From: Ensifer adhaerens
Lineage (GTDB): Bacteria; Pseudomonadota; Alphaproteobacteria; Rhizobiales; Rhizobiaceae
DNA length: 64,000 nt
Direction: 5' to 3'
NCBI RefSeq assembly: GCF_001270265.1
Contig: NZ_LGAP01000030.1
Coordinates: 30,979 to 94,978 of the forward strand
Shown: positions 44,845 through 55,163 of the stretch, one piece after another
Layout: every line of letters begins with the position of its first letter
How positions within the stretch are numbered: position 1 is the first letter of the stretch
Made by a program: the position numbers and the translations under genes
The notes under the pieces: model-generated
What the model saw: the letters and a program-made list of their open reading frames with translations, nothing else
The model's database searches: none
What the model was told of the DNA's origin: nothing

Positions 44845-44918
44845 TCCTCGGCGCTGGAGAGAGGCGTGGGCATCCAGCTGACCCAGGTGGGTAAGCTCAG
44901 GCATTTAAGGAGACTTCG

Positions 44919-46813
<1,895 letters not shown>

Positions 46814-46828
46814 CTTTTCCCACGATAG

Positions 46829-46856
46829 CGCAAGGCGGGTCGAACCCCGCCTTGCG
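46829..46856 (+). terminator. Hairpin between binding-protein and downstream transporter genes
   Basis: CGCAAGGCGGG (46829-46839) pairs with CCCGCCTTGCG (46846-46856) as an 11-bp stem. There is no strong T run. Such hairpins often stabilise the binding-protein message and lower downstream expression. Confidence 0.65.
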
Positions 46857-46882
46857 TCCTATGTTCATGACGGAGAATGGGA

Positions 46883-47521
46883 ATGCCCAGGTTTCAGGCT
46901 GCATGCACACTCATGCTTGCCGGCGCTCTTGCGCTTGGCGGCTGCAAGCTCGTCAAGACCGAGGATGAGCAAAGGCAGGCGGCGGCAGGCGCGTTCAATC
47001 CCGACAAGCTGGTTGCCGATATCTGGGATGCGAAGGTCGTTCCCTACCTTGATGGTCGCGCCGGCGCCTTCCAGGAAGTCTCGGCGCTGACCGCGACCGA
47101 TCTCAGTGCTGCGGCGGAAAAATACGGCCACAAGGAGAAACAGGGCAATGCGCCTTGGACTTTTGCCGCCAGGATCGACGGCGTGATCGTGGGAGAAGAA
47201 ACGAAGTCACGCGCGGCCTATGTCGATGTGGATGTCGACGGCGACAGCAAAGCGGATGTGCGCGTCTCGATCGGCCCGGCAATTCGCGGCACGGCGCTGC
47301 GAGACAGCCTCAAATTCGTGAATTTCAACGAATTCAAGAACCAGATCGAATGGGCGCAGTACGGCAAGTCGTTCAATACCTATGTGAACGGCGCCCTGCT
47401 TGAAAAACTGCCGCGCGAGGGCCTGACCGGCAAGAAGATCAAGGCCACCGGCGCCTACCCTTTGCCGGCCAAGGGTCAGTTGCCGCAGTTCGTGCCGGCC
47501 ACCCTAACCGTTGGAGGCTGA
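46883..47521 (+). CDS. DUF2291 lipoprotein linked to sugar ABC transporters
   Basis: The 212-residue protein has a lipoprotein signal with lipobox LGGC (AGALALGGCKLVKT). The body reads FNPDKLVADIWDAKVVPYLDGRAG, RIDGVIVGEETKSRAAYVDVDVDGD and KIKATGAYPLPAKG (in parts), the pattern of DUF2291. This family is often encoded between the binding protein and ATPase of ribose-type transporters; its function is unknown. I chose the ATG at 46883 over 46877 because GGAGA lies about 7 bases upstream of it. It ends 2 bases before the ATPase start. Confidence 0.8.
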   Translation: MPRFQAACTLMLAGALALGGCKLVKTEDEQRQAAAGAFNPDKLVADIWDAKVVPYLDGRAGAFQEVSALTATDLSAAAEKYGHKEKQGNAPWTFAARIDGVIVGEETKSRAAYVDVDVDGDSKADVRVSIGPAIRGTALRDSLKFVNFNEFKNQIEWAQYGKSFNTYVNGALLEKLPREGLTGKKIKATGAYPLPAKGQLPQFVPATLTVGG

Positions 47522-47523
47522 CC

Positions 47524-49068
47524 ATGAGCGGCATCGACGACGGCGACGTCATCCTTGAACTGAAGGAGATCACGAAGGCCTATTCCGGCATCGTGGCGCT
47601 GAAAAAGGCAGACCTCAAACTCCGGCGCGGAGCCGTAAACGTACTCGTCGGTGAAAACGGTGCCGGCAAGTCGACGATGATGCGCATCATCGCCGGCGTT
47701 GAACGACCGACGCTTGGTGAAATCTGGCTGGACGGCGAGCGCATACATCTCGACAGCCCGGCCGACGCGGTGCGTCGCGGCATCGGCATCGTCTTCCAGG
47801 AACTGAACCTGTTCGGCAATCTTTCGGTCGCCGAGAACATTTTTGCGACCCGTGAAATGACCCGCGGCATTCGCGGTATCGACCACCGCGCACAGGTCGA
47901 GAAAGCCAATGAATTCCTCAACCGCCTGGAAGCGGGGATCTCTGCCGAGACGCTTGCCGAGGATCTGCCGATCGGCCAGCAGCAGCTCGTCGAGATTGCT
48001 CGCGCAGTATCGCTCGACACGCGCATCCTGATCATGGACGAGCCCACTTCGGCGCTGAGCGCGGCCGAGGTCGACGTTCTCTTCCGGGTCATCACCGATC
48101 TGAAGGCGCGGGGTGTTGCGATCGTCTACATCTCGCATCGGCTGGAGGAGCTGATGCGTATCGGCGACTACATCACCGTATTGAAGGATGGCCAGATCAC
48201 CGGCCATGCCATGGTCAAGGACATCGACACGCGCTGGATCGTGCGCTCCATGATCGGTTCGGACACCAAGGATTTCGCCAAGCAGGTCGATCACGAACCT
48301 GGCGAAGAGGTCTTCCGCACCGAGAACATCTGCCTGCCGAGGGCGCAGGGCGGCTTTGCCGTCGATCACGTTTCGATCGGCGTGCGCAAGGGCGAAATCC
48401 TGGGCATCTACGGTCTGATGGGCGCCGGCCGCTCGGAGCTTTTCGAGTGCATCATGGGGTGCCACGAACACTATACCGGCAAGATCTATGTCGAAGGCCG
48501 GGAGCTCAAGGGGCGCGATACGACCCGCCGCATTCGCAACGGGCTGGCGCTCATCCCCGAAGATCGCCAGCGCGAGGGCCTGGTTCAGTCGATGTCGATC
48601 GCCGACAATCTGACCATGGCGAGCCTCGGTCAGTTTCTGAGGGCGGGGTTCCACATCGACGTCGCGCGCGAAGCCGAGGCGATTAAGGAGGCGATCCGCA
48701 ATCTCTCGATCAAGGCGAGGAACCCGGAATTCGACGTGACGTCTATGTCGGGTGGAAATCAGCAGAAGGTCGTGATCGGCAAGGCGCTCATGACCGGCCC
48801 GAAAGTCCTGCTGATGGACGAACCGAGCCGCGGGATTGATGTCGGCGCAAAGGCCGATGTCTTCCTGACCATGCGGCGTCTGGCCGGCGAGGGGCTCGCC
48901 ATCCTGTTTTCCACCTCCGACCTCGAAGAGGTCATGGCACTTTCCGACCGCATCGCGGTCATGAGCAACGGCCGGCTGGTCACGGTGGTCGACCGCAGGC
49001 ACGCGACCGATGAGATGATCGTTTCGGCCTCTGCAGAGGGACATAAAACCAAAAGGATGCATGCGTGA
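47524..49068 (+). CDS. Ribose-type ABC transporter ATPase (double domain)
   Basis: The 514-residue RbsA/MglA-class protein has two nucleotide domains. Domain 1 has GENGAGKSTMM, LPIGQQQLVEIARA (degenerate signature), ILIMDEPTSALS and ISHRLEEL. Domain 2 (from about 265) has GLMGAGRSEL in place of a standard Walker A, MSGGNQQKVVIGKAL and LLMDEPSRGIDVGAK. A weakened second Walker A is normal in this class. The stop overlaps the permease ATG by one base. Confidence 0.92.
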   Translation: MSGIDDGDVILELKEITKAYSGIVALKKADLKLRRGAVNVLVGENGAGKSTMMRIIAGVERPTLGEIWLDGERIHLDSPADAVRRGIGIVFQELNLFGNLSVAENIFATREMTRGIRGIDHRAQVEKANEFLNRLEAGISAETLAEDLPIGQQQLVEIARAVSLDTRILIMDEPTSALSAAEVDVLFRVITDLKARGVAIVYISHRLEELMRIGDYITVLKDGQITGHAMVKDIDTRWIVRSMIGSDTKDFAKQVDHEPGEEVFRTENICLPRAQGGFAVDHVSIGVRKGEILGIYGLMGAGRSELFECIMGCHEHYTGKIYVEGRELKGRDTTRRIRNGLALIPEDRQREGLVQSMSIADNLTMASLGQFLRAGFHIDVAREAEAIKEAIRNLSIKARNPEFDVTSMSGGNQQKVVIGKALMTGPKVLLMDEPSRGIDVGAKADVFLTMRRLAGEGLAILFSTSDLEEVMALSDRIAVMSNGRLVTVVDRRHATDEMIVSASAEGHKTKRMHA

Positions 49069-50132
49069 TGACGACAGCAACTCAAACTGCCGCCGCCGGC
49101 AGCTTTTCCAGCGGGTCGGCGCTCCTCACGCTCATGAAGCTGAGGACATTCATCGCGCTCTTCGCGGTGATCATCTTCTTCTCGATCTTCGCGCCAAACT
49201 TCCTTTCAACCGCCAACATGATCCTGGTGACGAAGCACGCGACGCAGAACGCTTTCCTCGCGATCGGCATGACCTTCGTCATCATTACCGGTGGCATTGA
49301 CCTGTCGGTCGGCTCGATCGTCGGCCTCTGCGGCATGATCGCCGGCGGGCTCATCATGTACGGCGTGGCGTTGCCGCTCGGCTATACGATGTACTTCAAC
49401 GTCATCGAGGTGGCGATCATCGTCGCGGTCGTCGGCATCCTGATCGGTGCGATCAATGGCCTGTTGATCACCCGGTTGAACGTCGCCCCCTTTATCGCGA
49501 CACTTGGTACCCTCTATGTCGCACGCGGGATGGCCCTGCTTTACTCGGATGGCCAGACATTGCCCAATCTTTCGGGGCGTGAGGACCTAGGCAACCAGGG
49601 TTTCAGCTATCTCGGGTCGGGCACGATCCTCGGATTGCCCGTCTCCGTGTGGATTCTCGTCGCCGTTGCGCTTGGCGCTGCCTATTTTGCCCGCTTCGTG
49701 CCGCTCGGCCGGCACATCTTTGCTGTCGGCGGCAACGAACGCGCCTCGCGCATGTCGGGCATCCGCGTCAACCGCGTCAAAATGTTCGTCTATATGTTCT
49801 CCGGCTTCTGCGCGGCAATCGTCGGGCTGGTCATTTCGTCGGAACTGATGGCCTCGCATCCGGCAACCGGTACCAATCTCGAACTCAATGCCATTGCGGC
49901 GGCTGTTCTTGGTGGTACATCGATGTCGGGTGGGCGTGGGACGATCGGCGGGACGATCATCGGCGCCTTTGTGATCGGCATTCTGTCGGGCGGATTGGTG
50001 ATGATGGGCGTTAGTTCGTTCTGGCAGATGGTGATCAAGGGGCTGGTGATCATCGTCGCCGTTGTGGTGGACCAGGCGCAGCGCCGCCTGCAGCAACGGG
50101 TCACTCTCATGCAGATGGCAAAGGCGGGTTGA
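49068..50132 (+). CDS. Ribose-type ABC transporter permease
   Basis: The 354-residue RbsC-class permease has about ten spans, with NAFLAIGMTFVIITGGIDLSVGSIVGL, NGLLITRLNVAPFIATLGTL, YFARFVPLGRHIFAVGGNERASRMSGI and GGTSMSGGRGTIGGTIIGAF (in parts). The start is the ATG at 49068, overlapping the ATPase stop; a GTG one codon earlier is also possible. It completes the importer for the sugar handled by the ApsD-ApnL-ApnO enzymes. Confidence 0.92.
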   Translation: MTTATQTAAAGSFSSGSALLTLMKLRTFIALFAVIIFFSIFAPNFLSTANMILVTKHATQNAFLAIGMTFVIITGGIDLSVGSIVGLCGMIAGGLIMYGVALPLGYTMYFNVIEVAIIVAVVGILIGAINGLLITRLNVAPFIATLGTLYVARGMALLYSDGQTLPNLSGREDLGNQGFSYLGSGTILGLPVSVWILVAVALGAAYFARFVPLGRHIFAVGGNERASRMSGIRVNRVKMFVYMFSGFCAAIVGLVISSELMASHPATGTNLELNAIAAAVLGGTSMSGGRGTIGGTIIGAFVIGILSGGLVMMGVSSFWQMVIKGLVIIVAVVVDQAQRRLQQRVTLMQMAKAG

Positions 50133-50134
50133 GC

Positions 50135-51169
50135 ATGGGAAGGATCAAGGGCGCGCTGATCGGCTGCGGCTTCTTTGCAGTCAACCAGATGCACGGCTGG
50201 CAGGACCTGCCGGATGTCGAGATCGTGGCGATCTGCGATCGCGATCCGGAACGTCTACGGCTCGTCGGCGATCAGTTCGCGATATCGAGGCGCTACCTGT
50301 CGGCGGAGGCGATGTTTGCCGATGGCGGTTTCGATTTCGTCGATATCGCCACGACGGTTGGCAGCCACCGCGCACTTGTCGAACTTGCCGCCTCCTACAA
50401 AGTACCGGCGATCTGCCAGAAGCCATTCGCACCGACGCTTGAAGATGCCAAGGCCATGGTCGAGGCGGCCGACCAGGCGGGCATCGCCCTGATGATCCAC
50501 GAGAATTTTCGGTGGCAGACGCCGATCCTCGCGGTGAAGGAGGCGCTGGCAAGCGGCGCGATCGGCGTGCCGTTCTGGGGCCGCATCTCGTTCCGCTCCG
50601 GCTTCGACGTCTTTTCCGGCCAACCTTACCTCGCCAAGGGCAAGCGCTTCATCATCGAGGATCTCGGCATCCATTCGCTTGACATCGCCCGCTTCCTGTT
50701 CGGCGATGCGAGCCGCATGACAGCCCGCACGGCGCGCATCAACCCGGCTATCGCTGGCGAGGACGTTGCAACCATGCTGCTCGACCACGACAACGGCATC
50801 ACCTCGATTGTCGATGTCAGCTATGCAACCAAACTTCCGGAAGAACCTTTTCCGGAAACCTTCGTGGAGATCGACGGCAGCAAGGGTACCCTACGCCTCG
50901 GCAAGGACTACAGACTTACCGTCCACTCCCCGGACGGCACGAAGGAAAGCGTCGTTGCGCCCAATTTGCTGCTCTGGGCCTCGCGGCCCTGGCACAACAT
51001 TCAGGAAAGCGTCGCGCTCATCCAGAAACATTGGATAGAGCGGCTGGCCTCCGGTCAGCAACCCGATACTTCGGGCCGGGACAATCTAAAAACCTTCGCG
51101 CTGGTTGAGGCTGCCTATCTGAGCGCCGCGCGCGGCGAGACCGTCGCCGTCGGAGACTTGCTGGCATGA
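50135..51169 (+). CDS. apsD: D-apiose dehydrogenase ApsD (Gfo/Idh/MocA family)
   Basis: ApsD oxidises D-apiose to D-apionolactone with NAD+. The 344-residue Gfo/Idh/MocA protein shows IGCGFFAVNQMHGW, ATTVGSHRALVELAA, the Lys in ICQKPFAPT, HENFRWQTP and the catalytic-region EDLGIHSLDIARFLFG. The HENFRWQ and GIHSLD motifs and the flanking apnL support apiose rather than inositol specificity. The ATG at 50135 lies 2 bases after the permease stop; its own stop overlaps the apnL ATG (ATGA). Confidence 0.83.
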   Translation: MGRIKGALIGCGFFAVNQMHGWQDLPDVEIVAICDRDPERLRLVGDQFAISRRYLSAEAMFADGGFDFVDIATTVGSHRALVELAASYKVPAICQKPFAPTLEDAKAMVEAADQAGIALMIHENFRWQTPILAVKEALASGAIGVPFWGRISFRSGFDVFSGQPYLAKGKRFIIEDLGIHSLDIARFLFGDASRMTARTARINPAIAGEDVATMLLDHDNGITSIVDVSYATKLPEEPFPETFVEIDGSKGTLRLGKDYRLTVHSPDGTKESVVAPNLLLWASRPWHNIQESVALIQKHWIERLASGQQPDTSGRDNLKTFALVEAAYLSAARGETVAVGDLLA

Positions 51170-53034
51170 GCCAAGACACGCTCCGACTTTATGGCACGGC
51201 GGAGCGAGAGCCGGAAAGCCGGATGCTTGTCGCCGGCGATTTGAGCGTGGAGCTGCAGAACGGCAATCTGCGCGGTTTGCGTTTCCGCGGTCATGAGGTG
51301 CTGCGCGCCATCTCCTTCCTCGTGCGCGACAAGGATTGGGGTACCTGCAGTGCAACGATCAGCGATCTCGCGGTGACGGAACGGAAAAACGGCTTCTTGC
51401 TCCGTTATCACGCCCGCTTTACCGCGCCTTGCGGCGCAAATCTTGATTGCGACATTTCGATTTCCGGCGCTTCGCACAGCGTGACCTTTTCTGCCGACTG
51501 TGTCAGCGACGCTGATTTCGAAACCGCTCGGGCGGGTTTCGTGGTCTTGCATCCGGTCGTCGGTGTCGCTGGAGAGCCTGTCGAGGTCAGGCATGGCGAC
51601 GGCAGCGTGCAAAACGCTCGATGGCCTGACGAGATCGAGCCCTGGCAGCCCTTCAAGGACATCGCCGCGATCACGCACCGTGTTGCACCCGGCATTGTGG
51701 CGACAACGGAATTCGTTGGCGACGTCTTCGAAATGGAAGATCAGCGGAACTGGACGGATGGTTCCTATAAGACCTACGTGCGACCGCTGGCTCTGCCCTG
51801 GCCCTATCTTGTGCCGAAGAACGAGCCCTTCAGTCAGCGGATTTCTGCGCAAATCCGGGCAGAGGAGGGCGCTGCGTCGGCGGTCGCAAATTCGGATCCG
51901 ATTTCGGTGAGGTTGGTACCAACAAACATCCGGTTTCCGGCACTCGGTATCGGCCTGCGGCCTGAATGCCACCAGGAAGAACTGGTTTCGCTCCAAGTGT
52001 TGACGACGGTTGGTGCCGAGCATCTGATCGCCCATTTCGATCCCGGCGCGGGACATGGGCTTGAGGCACTGAGGGGCTACGCTGCGATCGCGGCGAGGTC
52101 CGGCCTGAAGGTAACGCTGGAGCTTGCCGTGCCGTGCGTGCGACCGCTAGAAGAGGAGATGGCAGAATTTGCGGCCCTCGTCGATCGCGCGGGTCTTGCG
52201 CTTGATACGCTGTTCGTCTCTCCGTCTGTGGATCGGCAGTCAACACCGCCCGGCAGCGCGTGGCCGGAATGCCCTGATCTCGCCGATGTCTATGCGGCCG
52301 CGCGCGCCGCCTTTCCTGGCGTTCGGCTCGGCGGCGGCATGATGAGCTATTTCACCGAGCTCAATCGCAAGCGTGTGCCTTCCGATCTGATCGACTATGT
52401 CAGCCATTCGACGAACCCGATCGTACATGCGGCCGACGATCTTTCGGTCATGCAGACCTTCGAGGCATTGCGCTACGTCATCAGCACCACCCGGGCGATC
52501 TATGGCGACAAGCCCTACCGCATCGGCCCCTCGACGATCGCCATGCGCCAGAACCCCTACGGCAGCGCGACGAAGGAAAACCCGGCAGGGTCCCGAATTC
52601 CGATGGCCGATACCGATCCGCGGCACAATGGCCAGTTTGGCGCGGCCTTTGTTCTGGCCTATGCAGCGACGGTGTTGCCGGGGGCGTTGGAGGTCCTGAC
52701 GCTTTCGACCCTTGCCGGTCCCTTCGGGCTTTCGGCCGGCGATGGAGAGGCAACGGCAAGGGGAGAACTGCGGCCGCTGACGCATGTACTGACGCGCCTC
52801 GGTGCCATGTCACATCAGCCAATGCATGCGGTCGAGACGTCGCGACCGGACGCGGTTGTCGGATTGGCCTCAAGGGAGCGGCTGCTTCTTGCGAACATCA
52901 CCTCTGTGGCCCAAACCATTGTGTTGCCCGCCACACCGAACAAGGTTGCAGTGATCGCCGCCGAAGGGGCTGAATTGTCGCCGCACCAGCGGATTACGCT
53001 GCCGCCCTACGGCTGCGTGGAGATCGTGCTTTGA
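51166..53034 (+). CDS. apnL: D-apionate lactonase ApnL
   Basis: ApnL hydrolyses D-apionolactone to D-apionate. The 622-residue protein has no common Pfam motif that I can name beyond the pattern of this family: RLYGTAEREPESRMLVAGDLSVEL, LRGLRFRGHEVLRAISFLVRDKDWGT, HPVVGVAGEPVEVRHGDG, DQRNWTDGSYKTYVRPLALPWPY and YVSHSTNPIVHAADD (in parts). Size, tight coupling to apsD (4-base overlap) and the complete pathway around it lead to the call. There is no signal peptide. Its three-dimensional fold cannot be judged here. Confidence 0.75.
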   Translation: MSQDTLRLYGTAEREPESRMLVAGDLSVELQNGNLRGLRFRGHEVLRAISFLVRDKDWGTCSATISDLAVTERKNGFLLRYHARFTAPCGANLDCDISISGASHSVTFSADCVSDADFETARAGFVVLHPVVGVAGEPVEVRHGDGSVQNARWPDEIEPWQPFKDIAAITHRVAPGIVATTEFVGDVFEMEDQRNWTDGSYKTYVRPLALPWPYLVPKNEPFSQRISAQIRAEEGAASAVANSDPISVRLVPTNIRFPALGIGLRPECHQEELVSLQVLTTVGAEHLIAHFDPGAGHGLEALRGYAAIAARSGLKVTLELAVPCVRPLEEEMAEFAALVDRAGLALDTLFVSPSVDRQSTPPGSAWPECPDLADVYAAARAAFPGVRLGGGMMSYFTELNRKRVPSDLIDYVSHSTNPIVHAADDLSVMQTFEALRYVISTTRAIYGDKPYRIGPSTIAMRQNPYGSATKENPAGSRIPMADTDPRHNGQFGAAFVLAYAATVLPGALEVLTLSTLAGPFGLSAGDGEATARGELRPLTHVLTRLGAMSHQPMHAVETSRPDAVVGLASRERLLLANITSVAQTIVLPATPNKVAVIAAEGAELSPHQRITLPPYGCVEIVL

Positions 53035-53037
53035 GCG

Positions 53038-53754
53038 TCATTTCTGGCCCTTGAGGGCGTAAAGTGCGCGGGAGCGTTCCAGGTGTTTGACCATGGCCTG
53101 CTCGGCGCGATCGGCGTCGCGGCTTTCGATGGCGCGGATGATCTCCTCATGCTCCGAGAGCGTGAAATTCTCACGACCCGTCCAGATGAGCATTTCCGTA
53201 TGATAGGACTTGAGCCATCCGAGCATCGCTCCGCTCACCGCAGCAAAGATCGGGTTTCCGGATATGAGGGCGATGCACTGGTGAAACTCCATGTCCGCGT
53301 CGATGAAGGCATCCGCATCGCCAAGGCTCTGCTTTTGCTTGTCGAGGAGGGCGCGAAGCTCGGAGATATGCGTCGGGGCCGCCTTGGCCGCTGCCTCGCG
53401 AACCATGCCGCGCTCGAAGAAGATGCGCGCGTTCTTCAGGTGCTCCAGCGAATCCGACGAGCCGGAGAGCATCAGCTTTGCCGGCAGGTCGACCTGCCTG
53501 ATGATGGATTCGGCGGTGATGCGCAGGACCTTGGCGCGCTCGCCCTGCGAGATTTCGACGAGGCCTTTTCCCGCGAGCGCCTGCATCGCCTCGCGTATGG
53601 CCGGGCGGCCGACGCCGTAGCGTTCCATGAGTTCGCGTTCGGAGGGCATCTCGTCGCCCGCCTTCAACTCACCGGTTTCGATCATCTGCTTCAGCCGCGC
53701 GAAGACTTCATCGGAGAGTTTTTTACGGACGATCGGTTCGGAAATGACGTTCAT
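53038..53754 (-). CDS. GntR-family (FadR/FCD) regulator of apiose genes
   Basis: The 238-residue protein has a winged HTH (EVFARLKQMIETGELKAGDEMPSERELMERYGVGRPAIREAMQALAGKG in parts). Its FCD domain has DADMEFHQCIALISGNP, EHEEIIRAI and MVKHLERSR. The gene is convergent with apnL (3-base gap) and divergent from oiaX. The shared TTATACCAGTTGG element before apnO and oiaX lies on the two promoters it would have to control, so it is probably the local repressor, with an apiose-derived acid as effector. Confidence 0.9.
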   Translation of the reverse strand: MNVISEPIVRKKLSDEVFARLKQMIETGELKAGDEMPSERELMERYGVGRPAIREAMQALAGKGLVEISQGERAKVLRITAESIIRQVDLPAKLMLSGSSDSLEHLKNARIFFERGMVREAAAKAAPTHISELRALLDKQKQSLGDADAFIDADMEFHQCIALISGNPIFAAVSGAMLGWLKSYHTEMLIWTGRENFTLSEHEEIIRAIESRDADRAEQAMVKHLERSRALYALKGQK

Positions 53755-53760
53755 GAGTCA

Positions 53761-53860
53761 CCTGATTTGGACAGGTTTGAATATGCATCAAGTTCCATCG
53801 CCGCAATAGCCTTGCCGGAGACGACTTGCAATCACATAAATACTCATTATACCAGTTGGT
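53761..53860 (+). promoter_or_regulatory. Divergent gntR-oiaX control region with operator
   Basis: ACCA-GT-TGGT (53851-53860), part of the 13-base TTATACCAGTTGG shared with the apnO promoter. An inverted repeat ACCTG/CAGGT lies at 53761-53777 next to the gntR start. TTGCAA (53826-53831) could be a -35 with the operator overlapping the -10. Confidence 0.55.
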
Positions 53861-53903
53861 GCGCCTTAACAAGCATGCCGCCATGCGGTGGAGGGGAGAA
53901 AAC

Positions 53904-55160
53904 GTGATCCGCCTGACTTATCGGATAGAGACGCCCGGCTCAGTGGAGGCAATGGCGACAAAGATCGCCAGCGATCAGTCGACCGGCACCTTCGTTGCCC
54001 TGCCAGGCGAGACGGAAGAGCTTAAGGCACGGGTGGCCGCCCGTGTCGTTGCCATCCGTCCCCTGCCTGCGACCAGCCATGCCTCCTTTCCCGATGAGGC
54101 CGGCGGGAACACGCATTTCAATCGCGCAGACGTCGATATCGAGTTTCCGATGGATGCGGTCGGTACCGATCTCGCCGCCTTGATGACAATTGCAATCGGC
54201 GGCGTCTATTCGATCAAGGGCATGACGGGCATTCGCATCGTCGGAATGAAGCTGCCGCAGGAATTTGCAGCGGCGCATCCGGGCCCGCAGTTTGGGGTGC
54301 CGGGCAGTTTTGCGCTCACGGGTGTGAAGGACCGGCCGATTATCGGCACTATCGTCAAGCCGGCCTTGGGTCTGAGGCCGTATGAGACGGCCGAGATGGT
54401 CGGCGAACTGATCGGGGCGGGCGTCGATTTCATCAAGGACGATGAGAAACTGATGAGCCCGGCCTACTCACCGCTGAAGGAACGAGTTGCCGCAATCATG
54501 CCGCTGATCCTCGATCACGAGCAGAAAACCGGCAAGAAGGTGATGTATGCCTTCGGCATCAGCCATGCAGACCCTGACGAAATGATGCGCAACCACGACA
54601 TCGTGCTGGAAGCCGGTGGTAATTGCGCCGTGGTCAACATCAATTCGATTGGGTTCGGTGGTCTTGCGTTCCTGCGTAAGCGCTCCGGCCTTGTGCTGCA
54701 CGCCCACCGCAATGGCTGGGATATCCTCACGCGCCATGCCGGCCTCGGTTTCGAATTTTCCGTCTGGCAGCAGTTCTGGCGGCTGCTCGGCGTCGATCAG
54801 TTTCAGATCAACGGTATTCGCGTGAAGTACTGGGAGCCGGACGAAAGTTTCGTGCGTTCCTACAGAGCCGTCAGCACGCCGCTCTTTTCCGAGAATGACG
54901 TGGCGCTGCCGGTCATCGGCTCGGGTCAGTGGGGCGGGCAGGCGCCGGATACGATTGCGGCCACAGGTGGCTCCACCGAGCTGCTCTATCTTTGCGGCGG
55001 TGGCATCGTCAGCCATCCGGGCGGACCCGGTGCCGGTGTGAAGGCCGTCAAGCAGGCTTGGGAGGCGGCGGTTGCGGGTGTGCCGCTTGAGACCTATGCG
55101 AAGGATCATCCGGAACTGGCGCAATCGATCGACAAGTTTGCCGACGGCAAGGCGGCCTGA
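53904..55160 (+). CDS. oiaX: RuBisCO-like protein OiaX (3-oxo-isoapionate-4-phosphate transcarboxylase/hydrolase)
   Basis: OiaX acts after OiaK and splits 3-oxo-isoapionate 4-phosphate to 3-phosphoglycerate and glycolate. The 418-residue RuBisCO-fold protein keeps the active-site Lys in GTIVKPALGL (residue 152) and the carbamate Lys with its metal acids in FIKDDEK (Lys178, Asp180, Glu181). It also keeps the His/Arg in LHAHRNGWD. The RuBisCO loop 6 Lys is not recognisable (INGIRVKYWEPD instead), as expected for a form IV protein that does not fix CO2. The start is GTG at 53904 behind GGAGGGGAGAAAAC; the earlier TTG frame is not needed. It is coupled to oiaK (3-base gap). Confidence 0.88.
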   Translation: MIRLTYRIETPGSVEAMATKIASDQSTGTFVALPGETEELKARVAARVVAIRPLPATSHASFPDEAGGNTHFNRADVDIEFPMDAVGTDLAALMTIAIGGVYSIKGMTGIRIVGMKLPQEFAAAHPGPQFGVPGSFALTGVKDRPIIGTIVKPALGLRPYETAEMVGELIGAGVDFIKDDEKLMSPAYSPLKERVAAIMPLILDHEQKTGKKVMYAFGISHADPDEMMRNHDIVLEAGGNCAVVNINSIGFGGLAFLRKRSGLVLHAHRNGWDILTRHAGLGFEFSVWQQFWRLLGVDQFQINGIRVKYWEPDESFVRSYRAVSTPLFSENDVALPVIGSGQWGGQAPDTIAATGGSTELLYLCGGGIVSHPGGPGAGVKAVKQAWEAAVAGVPLETYAKDHPELAQSIDKFADGKAA

Positions 55161-55163
55161 GCC

